NCBI RefSeq assembly: GCF_003479405.1
Contig: NZ_QUHB01000002.1
Span: forward strand, 186,001-250,000
Source of the DNA: Eubacterium sp. AF16-48
GTDB lineage: Bacteria > Bacillota > Clostridia > Lachnospirales > Lachnospiraceae
Direction: 5' to 3'
DNA length: 64,000 bases
The notes under the pieces were generated by a model, which had not been told where the DNA came from, made no database searches, and saw only the letters and a program-made list of their open reading frames with translations. This document shows, piece by piece, positions 51,957 through 59,996 of this stretch. Within the stretch, counting starts at the first letter, position 1, and each line of letters begins with the position of its first letter. The translations under genes and the position numbers were made by a program.

Positions 51957-52103
51957 ATGCAGACACAGACAATTCAATTTGCAGTAGTAACTAAAAACGG
52001 AGTAGTCCAGCAAATCGGCAAGAGTACCATATCACAGCCAAAAACTAATTTTAAAGGTGGCTCTATCAAGTGGTATGAGGATAAGAAGAAAGCGGACAAG
52101 TAA
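51957..52103 (+). CDS. Small hypothetical protein, 48 aa
   Basis: ATG 51957 has TAGGAGGC well spaced upstream. The sequence 'QTQTIQFAVVTKNGVVQQIG' continues to a basic, charged C-terminus. Soluble, no family recognised. Lies between the 37-aa gene and the sigma factor in a common transcript. Confidence 0.5.
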   Translation: MQTQTIQFAVVTKNGVVQQIGKSTISQPKTNFKGGSIKWYEDKKKADK

Positions 52104-52199
52104 TATATAAGGCGGTGACGGTTAAGCCGTGGGAGGTTCAGTCCTCCGCTTGCCTATCGGCAGTAATGCCATAAATACACATAGAAAGAAGGTGAGACA

Positions 52200-52778
52200 A
52201 TGACAAGTGCAGATTTAACAGTATTACAGCCATATTGTGAAAATAATATGCGACTACTGAAAAAAATATCAAAATCAATCTTCTTAAGGTTAGGCGAACC
52301 ATTGACAGAAGCAGACTATGACGATTTTTACAGTACCGCAAATTTGACATTATGGCAGGCTTACAACTCTTATGATAGTAGCAAGGGTACAAGTTTCAAT
52401 ACACATCTTTGTAATTGCTTAAAGAAGAAGTTTAAAACAGAGATACGAGACAGGCACAGAGAAGTAAGAGTTATCAATCAGCTTGCGACTTCATTAGATG
52501 CAACTAATGACAGCGAGGAAGAATGTAGCATACTGGATTTTATACCATCCGATTTTGATACATTCGAGGAAGTAGCAAAAAACAACAACGAACAATTTCA
52601 AGATAAGGTACAGCAGTACATTTCAAAACTTTCTAATCAGCAGGTTAATATATTGAATCTTCTGATAGATGGGTACAAGCCTAAAGACATACGGCAGATT
52701 TTAGAAATTTCATCAACTGAATATGCCGAAAATATGAAGATTATGAGAAGTTTTGAAAATGTAAAGATTTTATTTTAG
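52200..52778 (+). CDS. Sigma-70-like factor of the element
   Basis: A 192-residue protein: sigma region 2 ('LTEADYDDFYSTANLTLWQAY' in part, then 'SKGTSFNTHLCNCLKKKF', about 40-85) and a region 4-like HTH ('ISKLSNQQVNILNLLIDGYKPKDIRQIL' in parts, about 140-175). It probably directs polymerase to the element's own promoters. RBS AAGAAGGTGAG. 13 bp behind it lies the DUF262 gene with RBS TAGGAGG. An intercistronic hairpin region (52111-52154) lies in front. Confidence 0.75.
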   Translation: MTSADLTVLQPYCENNMRLLKKISKSIFLRLGEPLTEADYDDFYSTANLTLWQAYNSYDSSKGTSFNTHLCNCLKKKFKTEIRDRHREVRVINQLATSLDATNDSEEECSILDFIPSDFDTFEEVAKNNNEQFQDKVQQYISKLSNQQVNILNLLIDGYKPKDIRQILEISSTEYAENMKIMRSFENVKILF

Positions 52779-52790
52779 GAGGTAATCACT

Positions 52791-53888
52791 ATGAAGAATA
52801 TTAGAAAGCAGACATTTACATTAGAGCAGTATTTAAAGGATATGAAGGCAGAGAAAATCAGAACGGATCAGGAGTGCCAGCGTTTAAGCGGACAATGGAA
52901 TCCGAATATGGTTAATGAACTGATAGCGTCAGTTCTTACAGATGATTATATCCCACCTATTATTTTAGGCGAGGAAACAACATCAAATGGAATTACAAGA
53001 CAGTGGATAATTGACGGATTACAGAGAAGTAGCACATTATCATTATTCAGATACGGAAATACAAGAATTACAAAGAATCTTGATGAATATATGGTTACTT
53101 ATCAGAGGAAGGCAACAGACGAAAATGGAAACATAAAGCGAGACGAGCAGGGCGAAATTGTGTGGGAGAATGTAGATTTTGACATTCGTAACAAGACATA
53201 CGAGCAGTTACCAGAGGAATTAAAAGAGATTTTCAATGGCTATCAGATGGAGGTTGTAATTCATCAGAATTGCGACACAATGGAAATTTCAAAGCTGGTA
53301 CGCAAATTAAATAATTGCAAGCCAATGAACCAGGCACAGCGAGCTTTTACCTATATAGACGCTTTTGCAAGGGAGATAAGAGAAATTGCAGACAACAGAT
53401 TTTTCAAGGATATGTACTCTTGTAATAACAAGGACAGAATAAACGGAACTTTTGAAAGAGCCATCGGAGATATGGTTATCTTATGTGAATATCCGAGCCA
53501 GTACAGAAAAGATACAAAGGTAGGCTTCAAATGGTTAAACGAAAATGCAACCATTCTTGATTTTGAAAATCTCAATGATTTACTTACAAGATTGACAGAA
53601 TCAACGGAAATTACAAGCGAAATAAGGGAACTGTTCAACAGAAAGAATGGTTATATCTTTGTAGCAACATTCAAGGCATTTACAGAGTTAGGAAGGGAAG
53701 ATAAAGAGTTTGGTGAGTTCCTTCACTGGTTAATCACAGAGGGAAAAGATACAGAAATCAACGGAAAGACATGGACTGAATTAGATATTGATCGTTCAAC
53801 AAGGGACAGCGGAACAGTACACGGAAAACTTGACTATCTTACAGCACTTGTTAAGCAGTATTTTACAGAGGTTAAGAATGTAGCATAA
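52791..53888 (+). CDS. DUF262-domain protein (ParB/Srx-like fold)
   Basis: A 365-residue protein. The N-terminal DUF262 domain contains the family motif 'IIDGLQRSSTL' (DGxQR, about 71-81). 'DDYIPPIILGE' comes before it and 'NNCKPMNQAQRAF' after it. DUF262 is related to the nucleotidase-like fold in GmrSD-type type IV restriction systems. Here the C-terminal HNH (DUF1524) is missing, so a nuclease is not encoded in the same protein. A separate HNH gene lies at 54690. Operon partner of the sigma factor. Confidence 0.7.
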   Translation: MKNIRKQTFTLEQYLKDMKAEKIRTDQECQRLSGQWNPNMVNELIASVLTDDYIPPIILGEETTSNGITRQWIIDGLQRSSTLSLFRYGNTRITKNLDEYMVTYQRKATDENGNIKRDEQGEIVWENVDFDIRNKTYEQLPEELKEIFNGYQMEVVIHQNCDTMEISKLVRKLNNCKPMNQAQRAFTYIDAFAREIREIADNRFFKDMYSCNNKDRINGTFERAIGDMVILCEYPSQYRKDTKVGFKWLNENATILDFENLNDLLTRLTESTEITSEIRELFNRKNGYIFVATFKAFTELGREDKEFGEFLHWLITEGKDTEINGKTWTELDIDRSTRDSGTVHGKLDYLTALVKQYFTEVKNVA

Positions 53889-53895
53889 AGGCAAA

Positions 53896-53915
53896 GGGGA
53901 GGGGCAACCTTCCCC
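53896..53915 (+). promoter_or_regulatory. GCAA-tetraloop hairpin, copy 2
   Basis: GGGGAGGG (53896-53903) pairs with CCTTCCCC (53908-53915) around GCAA. AGGCAAAG precedes it, matching GGGCAAAG of copy 1, and GA follows in both. Confidence 0.55.
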
Positions 53916-53938
53916 GACTATAAGAGAGGTAAAGCGAA

Positions 53939-54292
53939 ATGTACACAATATCAGATATTTTAATGGATATAAACAGAGGTTGTCTTGCTAACAATATGAT
54001 TGAGGATAGATTTACATACAGAATTGTATATTTTGTCAATGAGGGAAACAACGGAAAGAAGTTTTATATTGACAGCTTATACAGAGATTTACGGAAATCA
54101 TTAGAAAGCATTATCAGAGGCAATTTAACATTAACCAATAATATTGTTATAGCAGAAACAACAGTATTAAAAAGAGGAAAATGCACTTGTTTACAAAGCA
54201 AATCATATTCATTCAGTTTGGAAGAATATTTTAAGCGTATCAAGGGAGAGTGTAACAGTAACAGAAATCTTTATAGCAGATATGCAGGATAA
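53939..54292 (+). CDS. Hypothetical protein, 117 aa
   Basis: ATG 53939 follows AGAGAGGT. The protein is soluble, basic and alpha/beta in pattern ('ISDILMDINRGCLANNMIEDR', 'FVNEGNNGKKFYIDSLYRDL' in parts). No family recognised. Part of the sigma/DUF262 operon. Confidence 0.5.
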   Translation: MYTISDILMDINRGCLANNMIEDRFTYRIVYFVNEGNNGKKFYIDSLYRDLRKSLESIIRGNLTLTNNIVIAETTVLKRGKCTCLQSKSYSFSLEEYFKRIKGECNSNRNLYSRYAG

Positions 54293-54313
54293 AAGGGAAG
54301 GCAGGTAAATATT

Positions 54314-54622
54314 ATGATAACATCAAAATTTTTCAATATGGGACAGATAGTAGTTACAAAATCAATCAATGACTTAATGGCAACGGAACAGAAATTTGCA
54401 GTTGAGGTTACAGTTGCATTACAGAGATATGCGGTTAAGGACTGGGGAAATCTGGACGAGGAAGATAAAAAGACAAATGAAGAAGCATTGAAATATCCAG
54501 ATGATTTATATGTAATGGGTGCTTATGATACCTCAAAGGGAAAAATCTGGATCATCACAAATAGAGTCTCCGAAAAGGCAGGAGATAACGCAACGACAGT
54601 TTGTTTTCCTGATGAAAGATAA
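54314..54622 (+). CDS. Plasmid-type hypothetical protein, 102 aa
   Basis: ATG 54314 behind GGGAAGG. 'ALQRYAVKDWGNLDEEDKKT' followed by 'YVMGAYDTSKGKIWIITN' and 'TTVCFPDER' is a pattern I associate with small conserved proteins of clostridial plasmids and ICEs. Function unknown. Confidence 0.55.
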   Translation: MITSKFFNMGQIVVTKSINDLMATEQKFAVEVTVALQRYAVKDWGNLDEEDKKTNEEALKYPDDLYVMGAYDTSKGKIWIITNRVSEKAGDNATTVCFPDER

Positions 54623-54689
54623 AAGTGAACTGTAAAGGATAGGGGCAGTCTGAAAAATGGCTGTCCTCAATGGAAAAGAGGTTGATATT

Positions 54690-55175
54690 ATGGCTTATGT
54701 ACTGACGAATGGAAGTTATTATGTAAGAATGACCACAACTGGTGGAGTAGCAAAGACCAGAGATATAAATGAAGCACGAATATATTTGACTACTGAAAAA
54801 GCAAAAGAAAGAATGATAAAAGCACCGGGCAAAACAAGCGGATATTACATACAGGATATAGAAACAAATGCGAAATATAAATTGAGCAGAGGTAAGGGAA
54901 GAATAAATTTTCCTAAAGAAGTAAGAGAATTGATATACGATACAGCAAAAGGTAAATGTGCGTTGTGTGGCAGAAAAATAACCTATGAAAATATGACACT
55001 GGATCATATTGTACCACTTGCTATGAATGGAGCAGATGATGTAAGCAACCTTCAATGTACTTGTGAGGCTTGCAATCTTTTCAAAGGTTCAGTTTTACCA
55101 GATGATTTTATGGAGCGTATAACAGAAATCTTCTTATATCAGATGGATAAGAAGCAAGGCAAGCGGTTATTGTAG
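54690..55175 (+). CDS. HNH endonuclease
   Basis: A 161-residue protein with a C-terminal HNH fold. It has 'CALCGRKITYENMTLDHIVP' (zinc CxxC and the catalytic D-H pair) followed by 'GADDVSNLQCTCEACNLFKG' (N-L-Q and second CxxC, then 'N' and 'K'). The N-terminal about 75 residues may bind DNA. ATG 54690 is chosen because of AAGAGGTTG upstream. ATG 54657 is possible. A terminator follows. Confidence 0.82.
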   Translation: MAYVLTNGSYYVRMTTTGGVAKTRDINEARIYLTTEKAKERMIKAPGKTSGYYIQDIETNAKYKLSRGKGRINFPKEVRELIYDTAKGKCALCGRKITYENMTLDHIVPLAMNGADDVSNLQCTCEACNLFKGSVLPDDFMERITEIFLYQMDKKQGKRLL

Positions 55176-55215
55176 AAAATTGTGCATAAACTATTGAATA
55201 AAATGGTATAAGAGA

Positions 55216-55252
55216 AAAGAGTGTCTTTTATGGCACTCTTTATGTACCCATA
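55216..55252 (+). terminator. Terminator of the HNH gene plus sixth TATGTACCCATA copy
   Basis: AAAGAGTG (55216-55223) pairs with CACTCTTT (55234-55241). TATGTACCCATA (55241-55252) begins at the end of the right arm and lies directly upstream of the ribbon-helix-helix gene. Confidence 0.65.
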
Positions 55253-55323
55253 GAAATTAGTTGAAAATTTGGAGGAGGTGTTATATACTTATTATGAAGA
55301 GGTATATAGAAACGGAGGGTTGC

Positions 55324-55560
55324 ATGATGGCTTCCGCAACTGATAAACAAAAAGACAGTTTGAAAGAATATATGAAAAAAATTAAAGATATAAAACTCAG
55401 AGTTCCAGAGGAATATTTGCAACCTATTAAAGATCATGCAAAAGCCAAAGGAATGAGTGTTAATCAATTAGTTATCTCATTACTTGAAAAAGATATGGGG
55501 ATAGAAATAGTAACTGTAAGGGAACAGAACAAGCAAAATAAGGGAAATGAAAACGAATAA
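55324..55560 (+). CDS. Ribbon-helix-helix (Arc-like) regulator
   Basis: About 78 residues. 'IKLRVPEEYLQPIKDHAKAKGMSVNQLVISLLEKDMG' (in parts) is a beta-strand/helix/helix as in Arc/CopG repressors. The start is either ATG 55324 or 55327 behind GGAGGG. One TATGTACCCATA box (55241-55252) is found in its promoter region and five more between ardC and 51482, so it is the obvious candidate to bind them. That is inference. Confidence 0.7.
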   Translation: MMASATDKQKDSLKEYMKKIKDIKLRVPEEYLQPIKDHAKAKGMSVNQLVISLLEKDMGIEIVTVREQNKQNKGNENE

Positions 55561-55613
55561 TCGGTTGATTTGAAACACGAATTTCATCCGAAATTTTAAA
55601 GGAGGTATGACCT

Positions 55614-55835
55614 ATGACAGCAACTAGAAGGGAAGCTATTGAATTATTGGAAAGAGTACCAGAAGATAAACTGACCTATGTTGTTCAGATTTTGAGTGGT
55701 ATTGATGGTTTGATAAGTATATCAGACAGACGCACAAAGAAAATTGATTTAGACCAGTTTGTTATGCCTACAACAGAGCGTGGCAGAAATGCAGATGAAT
55801 ATATAAGGGAGATGAGAGATAATGACAGACTTTAA
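55614..55835 (+). CDS. VapB-like antitoxin
   Basis: A 73-residue protein directly before and overlapping (14 bp) a PIN toxin gene. 'REAIELLERVPEDKLTYVVQIL' is a helical segment found in some PIN-associated antitoxins, and the flexible C-terminus ('DEYIREMRDNDRL') would wrap the toxin. RBS AAAGGAGGT. The antitoxin role is inferred from context. Confidence 0.7.
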   Translation: MTATRREAIELLERVPEDKLTYVVQILSGIDGLISISDRRTKKIDLDQFVMPTTERGRNADEYIREMRDNDRL

Positions 55836-56247
55836 AAGAGTGTTTGTTGATACAGCACCTATTATATACTATCTTGAAAACAGTCCTTTATATTCAGAGG
55901 CTATAAAGAGATTTTTTACAATGTGTATAGAAAAGAATATACAGGTTGTTACTTCTGCCATAACAATAGAAGAATATCTCGTATATCCTTATTCAAGTGG
56001 TAAAATGGATTTTGTAGATAATTTTAAACGCTTCTTAGATTATATGAATGTTGAAATCATAGACATAAATTCAGATATTGCAGAGCAAGCATCTAAACTT
56101 AGAGGACAATATAAGGGATTTAAAGCAATGGATGCATTACAAATATCATCAGCGATTGAATCCAGATGTGATATGTTTTTTACTAATGATAAGCAGTTAA
56201 GACAGGAAAAAGAAATCCCATGTATGACAATGGAAGATTTGAAATAA
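55822..56247 (+). CDS. PIN-domain toxin (VapC-like ribonuclease)
   Basis: A 141-residue PIN protein. Acidic site residues are Asp10 in 'FVDTAPIIYYLE', Glu in 'TIEEYLVYP' (about 51), Asp in 'KAMDALQISSAI' (about 109) and Asp in 'FFTNDKQLR'. Such toxins cleave RNA (tRNA or rRNA). It overlaps its antitoxin by 14 bp and is followed by a terminator shared with the convergent gene. Confidence 0.85.
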   Translation: MTDFKRVFVDTAPIIYYLENSPLYSEAIKRFFTMCIEKNIQVVTSAITIEEYLVYPYSSGKMDFVDNFKRFLDYMNVEIIDINSDIAEQASKLRGQYKGFKAMDALQISSAIESRCDMFFTNDKQLRQEKEIPCMTMEDLK

Positions 56248-56252
56248 CAAAC

Positions 56253-56298
56253 AAAGCACCAACGGAAAGAGACATATCTTTCTGAAGGTGCTATTTTT
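56253..56298. terminator. Bidirectional terminator between vapC and the 87-aa gene
   Basis: AAGCACC-AAC-GGAAAGA pairs with TCTTTC-TGAA-GGTGCT, followed by ATTTTT on the + strand. It separates two convergent genes. Confidence 0.7.
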
Positions 56299-56560
56299 AA
56301 CTCTGCTGCCGATTGTGAATATTATCAACAACTTTTTCTAATTCTACTGTATGCCAGCGATTGCGAATGATCTGTTGCTTTAATTCTGAGATGCGTTTGT
56401 TGGTGTAGTGTTCCATCCAATTCATAAGGCAAGCTGGAATAAATTTCTCAGGTATCTTCTGAATGATGGAAAATAGAATGTCTTCTGATTTATTGAAAAT
56501 CTCATGTAACAAGTCTTTGAAGCGATTCGGCTTCTGTATCTCAATATTTATTTGTATCAA
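56297..56560 (-). CDS. Hypothetical protein, 87 aa
   Basis: A helical protein ('MIQINIEIQKPNRFKDLLHEI', 'WMEHYTNKRISELKQQIIRN' in part) with AAGGAGTTG as RBS. It is divergent from the resolvase gene at 56748. Small proteins of this type appear next to resolvases in clostridial elements, but no function is known to me. Confidence 0.5.
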   Translation of the reverse strand: MIQINIEIQKPNRFKDLLHEIFNKSEDILFSIIQKIPEKFIPACLMNWMEHYTNKRISELKQQIIRNRWHTVELEKVVDNIHNRQQS

Positions 56561-56747
56561 CTCCTTCCATATATAGTATAGCGGTAAAAATGCAATGCTA
56601 CAAGTGAAAATGGAAACTGTCTATAAAGGTGTCATTTTACGGAGAATGTATATTATGTAGGAAAATGTATTTGTAAAGGTATCAATATGATTTACAGATA
56701 TGTTCGTAAAGTGACAGGTATTTTATAGATAGAAAGGACGGAAAGCA

Positions 56748-57410
56748 ATGGGAAATGGCGAACATGAAATATATGGATATGCTAGAGTTTCCACAAAGGA
56801 ACAAAATCTTGCAAGACAGTTAGAGCAATTAAAAGAGTTTGGTATTCCAGACAGAAATATTAAATGTGATAAGGTTAGTGGAAAGTCATTTAATAGAAGA
56901 GAGTACAATGCTTTAGTTGGAACAGAGGAAACAGCACCATTATTAAGGAATGGAGACTTGCTTGTTATTGTCAGTCTTGACAGGTTAGGTAGAAACTATA
57001 CGGAAATCAAAGAACAATGGAATTATATAATCAATGAGATTGGAGCAGATATTGTTGTATTGGATATGCCACTACTTGATACAAGACAATCTGATGATAA
57101 TTTGGATAAGAAATTTATAGCAGACCTGGTATTGCAGATTCTTTCTTATGTAGCACAGAAAGAACTTGAAAATACAAGACGGAGACAAAAACAGGGAATG
57201 GATGTTATGCCGGTTATAAATGGAAAGAAAACTTCATTAAAGACTGGTAGACCAACAGGAAGACCAAACGCAGAATTTCCCGAAGGTTGGAAAGAATATT
57301 ATGATAAATGGAGACTAGGAGAAATGACAGCAACAAAGTGTATGGAAATTCTGAATTTGAAAAGGTCAACATTTTATAAGCTGGTTAAGATTTATGAAAA
57401 GGATCTGTGA
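56748..57410 (+). CDS. Serine recombinase, resolvase/invertase family
   Basis: A 220-residue small serine recombinase. The catalytic Ser is in 'YGYARVSTKEQNLARQL' (about 15), with 'DRLGRNYTEI' (Arg pair) and 'QILSYVAQKELENTRRRQKQG' (dimer helix E). The C-terminal HTH is 'MTATKCMEILNLKRSTFYKL'. It probably resolves multimers of the replicon or inverts a segment. The 187-bp gap upstream (56561-56747) is the likely res site region but I see no clear subsites. RBS AGAAAGGAC. Confidence 0.88.
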   Translation: MGNGEHEIYGYARVSTKEQNLARQLEQLKEFGIPDRNIKCDKVSGKSFNRREYNALVGTEETAPLLRNGDLLVIVSLDRLGRNYTEIKEQWNYIINEIGADIVVLDMPLLDTRQSDDNLDKKFIADLVLQILSYVAQKELENTRRRQKQGMDVMPVINGKKTSLKTGRPTGRPNAEFPEGWKEYYDKWRLGEMTATKCMEILNLKRSTFYKLVKIYEKDL

Positions 57411-57711
57411 ATTTAATAGAAGGATGAAGAAATATAGAGAAACATTATATGAAGCATTTACCAAAGATGGGAGGCATAGACAGATGAAAAGACAAGTAGC
57501 ATATAAGCAAGGATATAAAATTGTTATCTGTGGAAAATTTTATGAGGTGTCAGATACAAAGAGGATTTTACATTATGGAAATCTATCTCATATACCAACA
57601 GTACAAGAGGTATGGAATAAAACAATAGGAATACAGTTAGCAGAAGAGAATTATAAAGTACATAGGAATAATGCATATAGCAGATTGAGAGGAAAAGCCA
57701 TTGGAGCATAA
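57394..57711 (+). CDS. Hypothetical basic protein, 105 aa
   Basis: Overlaps the resolvase end by 17 bp. The sequence is strongly basic with aromatic residues ('QGYKIVICGKFYEVSDTKR', 'YKVHRNNAYSRLRGKAIGA'). The start is uncertain: ATG 57394 has no clear RBS, and ATG 57484 has GGGAGG 9 bp upstream. No family recognised. Confidence 0.45.
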   Translation: MKRICEFNRRMKKYRETLYEAFTKDGRHRQMKRQVAYKQGYKIVICGKFYEVSDTKRILHYGNLSHIPTVQEVWNKTIGIQLAEENYKVHRNNAYSRLRGKAIGA

Positions 57712-57801
57712 AGAATCAAATAATCATAAGTGTATCAGATTTGTTATATCTCTGATTATACTTTGCGGTTTATTTTATTTATCGTGGAGGTGGAAATTAT
57801 A

Positions 57802-57984
57802 ATGGATGGAATTTTTGAAAGCCAGGCTTTTTGTAATGGAGTTGCTGTAGGAATCAACATTTATCAGCAAAAGGTTATTATGGCACATGAGAATAATGAA
57901 GCTATTAAGATTAATGGAGAATTATATTATATCCAAAGCGGAAAGGAACGATTACAGGAAATGATTGATAAAATGTGTAAATAG
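57802..57984 (+). CDS. Hypothetical protein, 60 aa
   Basis: ATG 57802 is fixed by GTGGAGGTGG upstream. 'FESQAFCNGVAVGINIYQQK' followed by 'INGELYYIQSGKERLQEMID'. Soluble, no family recognised. A 308-bp gene-free interval follows. Confidence 0.5.
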   Translation: MDGIFESQAFCNGVAVGINIYQQKVIMAHENNEAIKINGELYYIQSGKERLQEMIDKMCK

Positions 57985-58089
57985 CTTATCGAACCTTATA
58001 TCGCAGAATGCGGAAATACTTGATTTTCCTATATCTTTTTGATTAGGAAATGCGATAACATACTATTTTAGTAGAAATTAAGCAACATC

Positions 58090-58185
58090 GTAAAAACCTT
58101 GTAACTACAATGTAATTATAAATTAATATGCAAAATATTGAATTGCATATACAATTTGGATTTTTGCTGTAACTACAATGGATTT
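58090..58185 (+). repeat. Gene-free interval with repeated TGTAACTACAATG
   Basis: In the gap 57985-58292, TGTAACTACAATG occurs at about 58099 and again at about 58170. Between them is an imperfect inverted repeat ATATGCAAAATATTGAATTGCATAT. The sequence is very AT-rich. A cis-acting site (promoter, centromere or origin) is possible. No gene is supported. Confidence 0.4.
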
Positions 58186-58292
58186 TAATAATTTTTCTTA
58201 AAAAGGGCTTATCGTCAATAGAAAGCAATTTTTTAATGTAACCAGTATCATTACAACAAAACCACAACACGCAGGAAAGAGAGGTCAACACA

Positions 58293-58684
58293 ATGAAAAT
58301 AAACGCAGAAACAAAATTTGAAGTAGGACGGGAAGTTTTTCTTATTAAGAAACGGAAAAAAGTAATCGAGACAAAGCTACCTGCGACATATGTTTTGGAA
58401 CTGGTAGTATTTCATACAAAGGATATGACATGAGTTGTCCTAAGTGTCATGGAAATAGAAGCATTGTATTAGATTCAAAAGATATGATGATATATGTAAT
58501 AAAAGATTCGTGCAAAATTACTAGCTGTAGATATATGATTACCCAAAAGGAATCCTGTCTATATTACAAAACAAGCAGTAGAAATGGTCTTGTTCCAGAA
58601 AATGAAATATTCGCCACACCGGAAGAAGCAGAAACCAGATGCAACGAACTTAACAAGGAGGTCAGGGATAATGGCAACAGATAG
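58293..58684 (+). pseudogene. CxxC zinc-finger protein split by a 1-nt frameshift
   Basis: ATG 58293 (RBS AGAGAGG) reads 'MKINAETKFEVGREVFLIKK' and then leaves frame. The other frame, entered at about 58376, reads 'ATCDICFGTGSISYKGYDMS' followed by 'CPKCHGN', two CxxC knuckles of a DnaJ-like zinc finger, and goes on to 'NEIFATPEEAETRCNELN'. The two parts form one plausible protein if one base is missing near 58373-58376. As written, the first frame ends at TGA 58434-58436. Confidence 0.65.
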
Positions 58685-58856
58685 ACAGACACCATGCTTA
58701 TATTATGTTTGTGCCGGACTTTGCACTAAAGGTAGAAAAGCGGATCACGCTCATTACTGCCAGCACTGTAACAAATATAGACCAAGAGCAAAGGTAAGAT
58801 ATAAAAATCAGAAGAAAGAAAAACTGGAAAAGATCAGAAAGAATGAGAGGTATTAA
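58671..58856 (+). CDS. Cys-rich hypothetical protein, 61 aa
   Basis: ATG 58671 follows AAGGAGGT. Cys/His residues ('CLYYVCAGLCTKGRKADHAHYCQHC') suggest a zinc knuckle, and the rest is basic. It overlaps the preceding frame by 14 bp and abuts the next ATG, so the genes are coupled. Confidence 0.55.
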   Translation: MATDRQTPCLYYVCAGLCTKGRKADHAHYCQHCNKYRPRAKVRYKNQKKEKLEKIRKNERY

Positions 58857-59054
58857 ATGAAGAGAAAATTAAAAATCTTTACATATGGATTCTATATAGG
58901 AATGATCCTATGGGCGTGCGGTTTGGTCGCATCTATGATTGTGGAAAATGTAACAATGAAAATGCTTTTAATATTCATACCACTAGCAATATATCAGTTT
59001 TTCACAATAGGCAAGGGAATCATTGAGGATAAGATTAAGAGAGGAAGGTATTAA
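58857..59054 (+). CDS. Small two-helix membrane protein, 65 aa
   Basis: Starts directly after the preceding TAA. Helices at about 8-30 and 33-52 with basic ends. RBS GAGAGG in the upstream gene. Function unknown. Confidence 0.5.
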   Translation: MKRKLKIFTYGFYIGMILWACGLVASMIVENVTMKMLLIFIPLAIYQFFTIGKGIIEDKIKRGRY

Positions 59055-59058
59055 GATT

Positions 59059-59493
59059 ATGGAACAACCAAAGTACAGATTTGAAGATTTACATTTACAG
59101 AGTGATAAGAACTATACAGATATAAATGATACGATAGTTGGATTTTTATTCGACAGAGATATTATTGTACCTTCTGACATTCAGATTAGATTAGAGGATA
59201 TAATCAATAATATGTTAGCCGAACATTTTGTGAAAACACGGCAGGTATTATATCCATATGATTTTGAGGTATCAATCAGCATGGAGATGGACACACGAAC
59301 AAATAAAGTAATTATTAGTACATATATTGTCAATGCTGACGATTTAAACTTACATACAGAAATCGACACAGATACATTACATGATTATGGAAGGACAAAG
59401 AAGTATTTCTTTAATGAATTAGGTTGCATTGTATTAAATAGAATCGGACAGTTACAAAAGGCAGCCAATGTAAAAGGCTGGTTAGCATCATAA
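59059..59493 (+). CDS. Hypothetical protein, 144 aa
   Basis: ATG 59059 has GAGAGGAAGG upstream, so the longer ORF start at 59023 is rejected. Soluble alpha/beta pattern with alternating strands ('YDFEVSISMEMDTRTNKVI', 'ISTYIVNADDLNL'). No family recognised. Confidence 0.5.
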   Translation: MEQPKYRFEDLHLQSDKNYTDINDTIVGFLFDRDIIVPSDIQIRLEDIINNMLAEHFVKTRQVLYPYDFEVSISMEMDTRTNKVIISTYIVNADDLNLHTEIDTDTLHDYGRTKKYFFNELGCIVLNRIGQLQKAANVKGWLAS

Positions 59494-59523
59494 CATTATA
59501 ATGAGGAAGAAAGAGGTCACATT

Positions 59524-59718
59524 ATGATAGATACAAATATTGAATCATTAGCAATCAAAGCGGAAATTAAACAGAGACTTAGAAAAGAGATGGAGAATCG
59601 TATATCAGAGGATGATATGAAATTCGTTCTAAAAACATTTGACGATGTATCAAGCCGATTCAGATTTTCCAAGAAAAAGCAGATAGAAAAAATCGGCAAG
59701 GTATGTTATACTCATTAG
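59524..59718 (+). CDS. Hypothetical helical protein, 64 aa
   Basis: ATG 59524 behind AGAAAGAGG. Charged, mostly helical ('IKAEIKQRLRKEMENRISED', 'FVLKTFDDVSSRFRFSKKKQ'). No family recognised. Last gene of the run before the 13-mer repeats. Confidence 0.5.
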   Translation: MIDTNIESLAIKAEIKQRLRKEMENRISEDDMKFVLKTFDDVSSRFRFSKKKQIEKIGKVCYTH

Positions 59719-59879
59719 GTATTAAGGGCGTGATGAACCCTTGATATACATTTTTTAATCATAGGATTACCTATAGATTGAAATTGTTTTGTTGTTGAAA
59801 AGTCATGGCTGTAACAGGTCATGGCTTTTCTGTTTTATGGAAAGAATTGTATTTGTGGAAAATCTGTAATCTGTTATAA

Positions 59880-59984
59880 TAGGTATTACATAGAAATATA
59901 AAAAATAAGATTTGCAAAGGAGATATATGTAATACCTATAAAACGATTTTAAATCATAAATATGCACTATATAGGTACTACATA
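59880..59984. repeat. TAGGTATTACATA repeats upstream of the RHH-like gene
   Basis: TAGGTATTACATA at 59880-59892, its reverse complement at 59926-59938 and TAGGTACTACATA (one change) at 59972-59984. They are spaced 46 bp apart, close to 4.4 helical turns. A fourth exact copy at 60525-60537 lies right behind the gene. The third copy ends 12 bp before the start codon, where no RBS is visible. Confidence 0.7.
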
Positions 59985-59996
59985 TAAATAATATAT

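Noticed and set aside
52111..52154. tRNA-like segment with GGAGGTTCAGTCCTCC
   Set aside because: It has a T-arm-like hairpin and a second hairpin ACGGTTAAGCCGT, but it is only about 45 nt with a 3-bp closing stem and no anticodon arm. At most an intercistronic structure.
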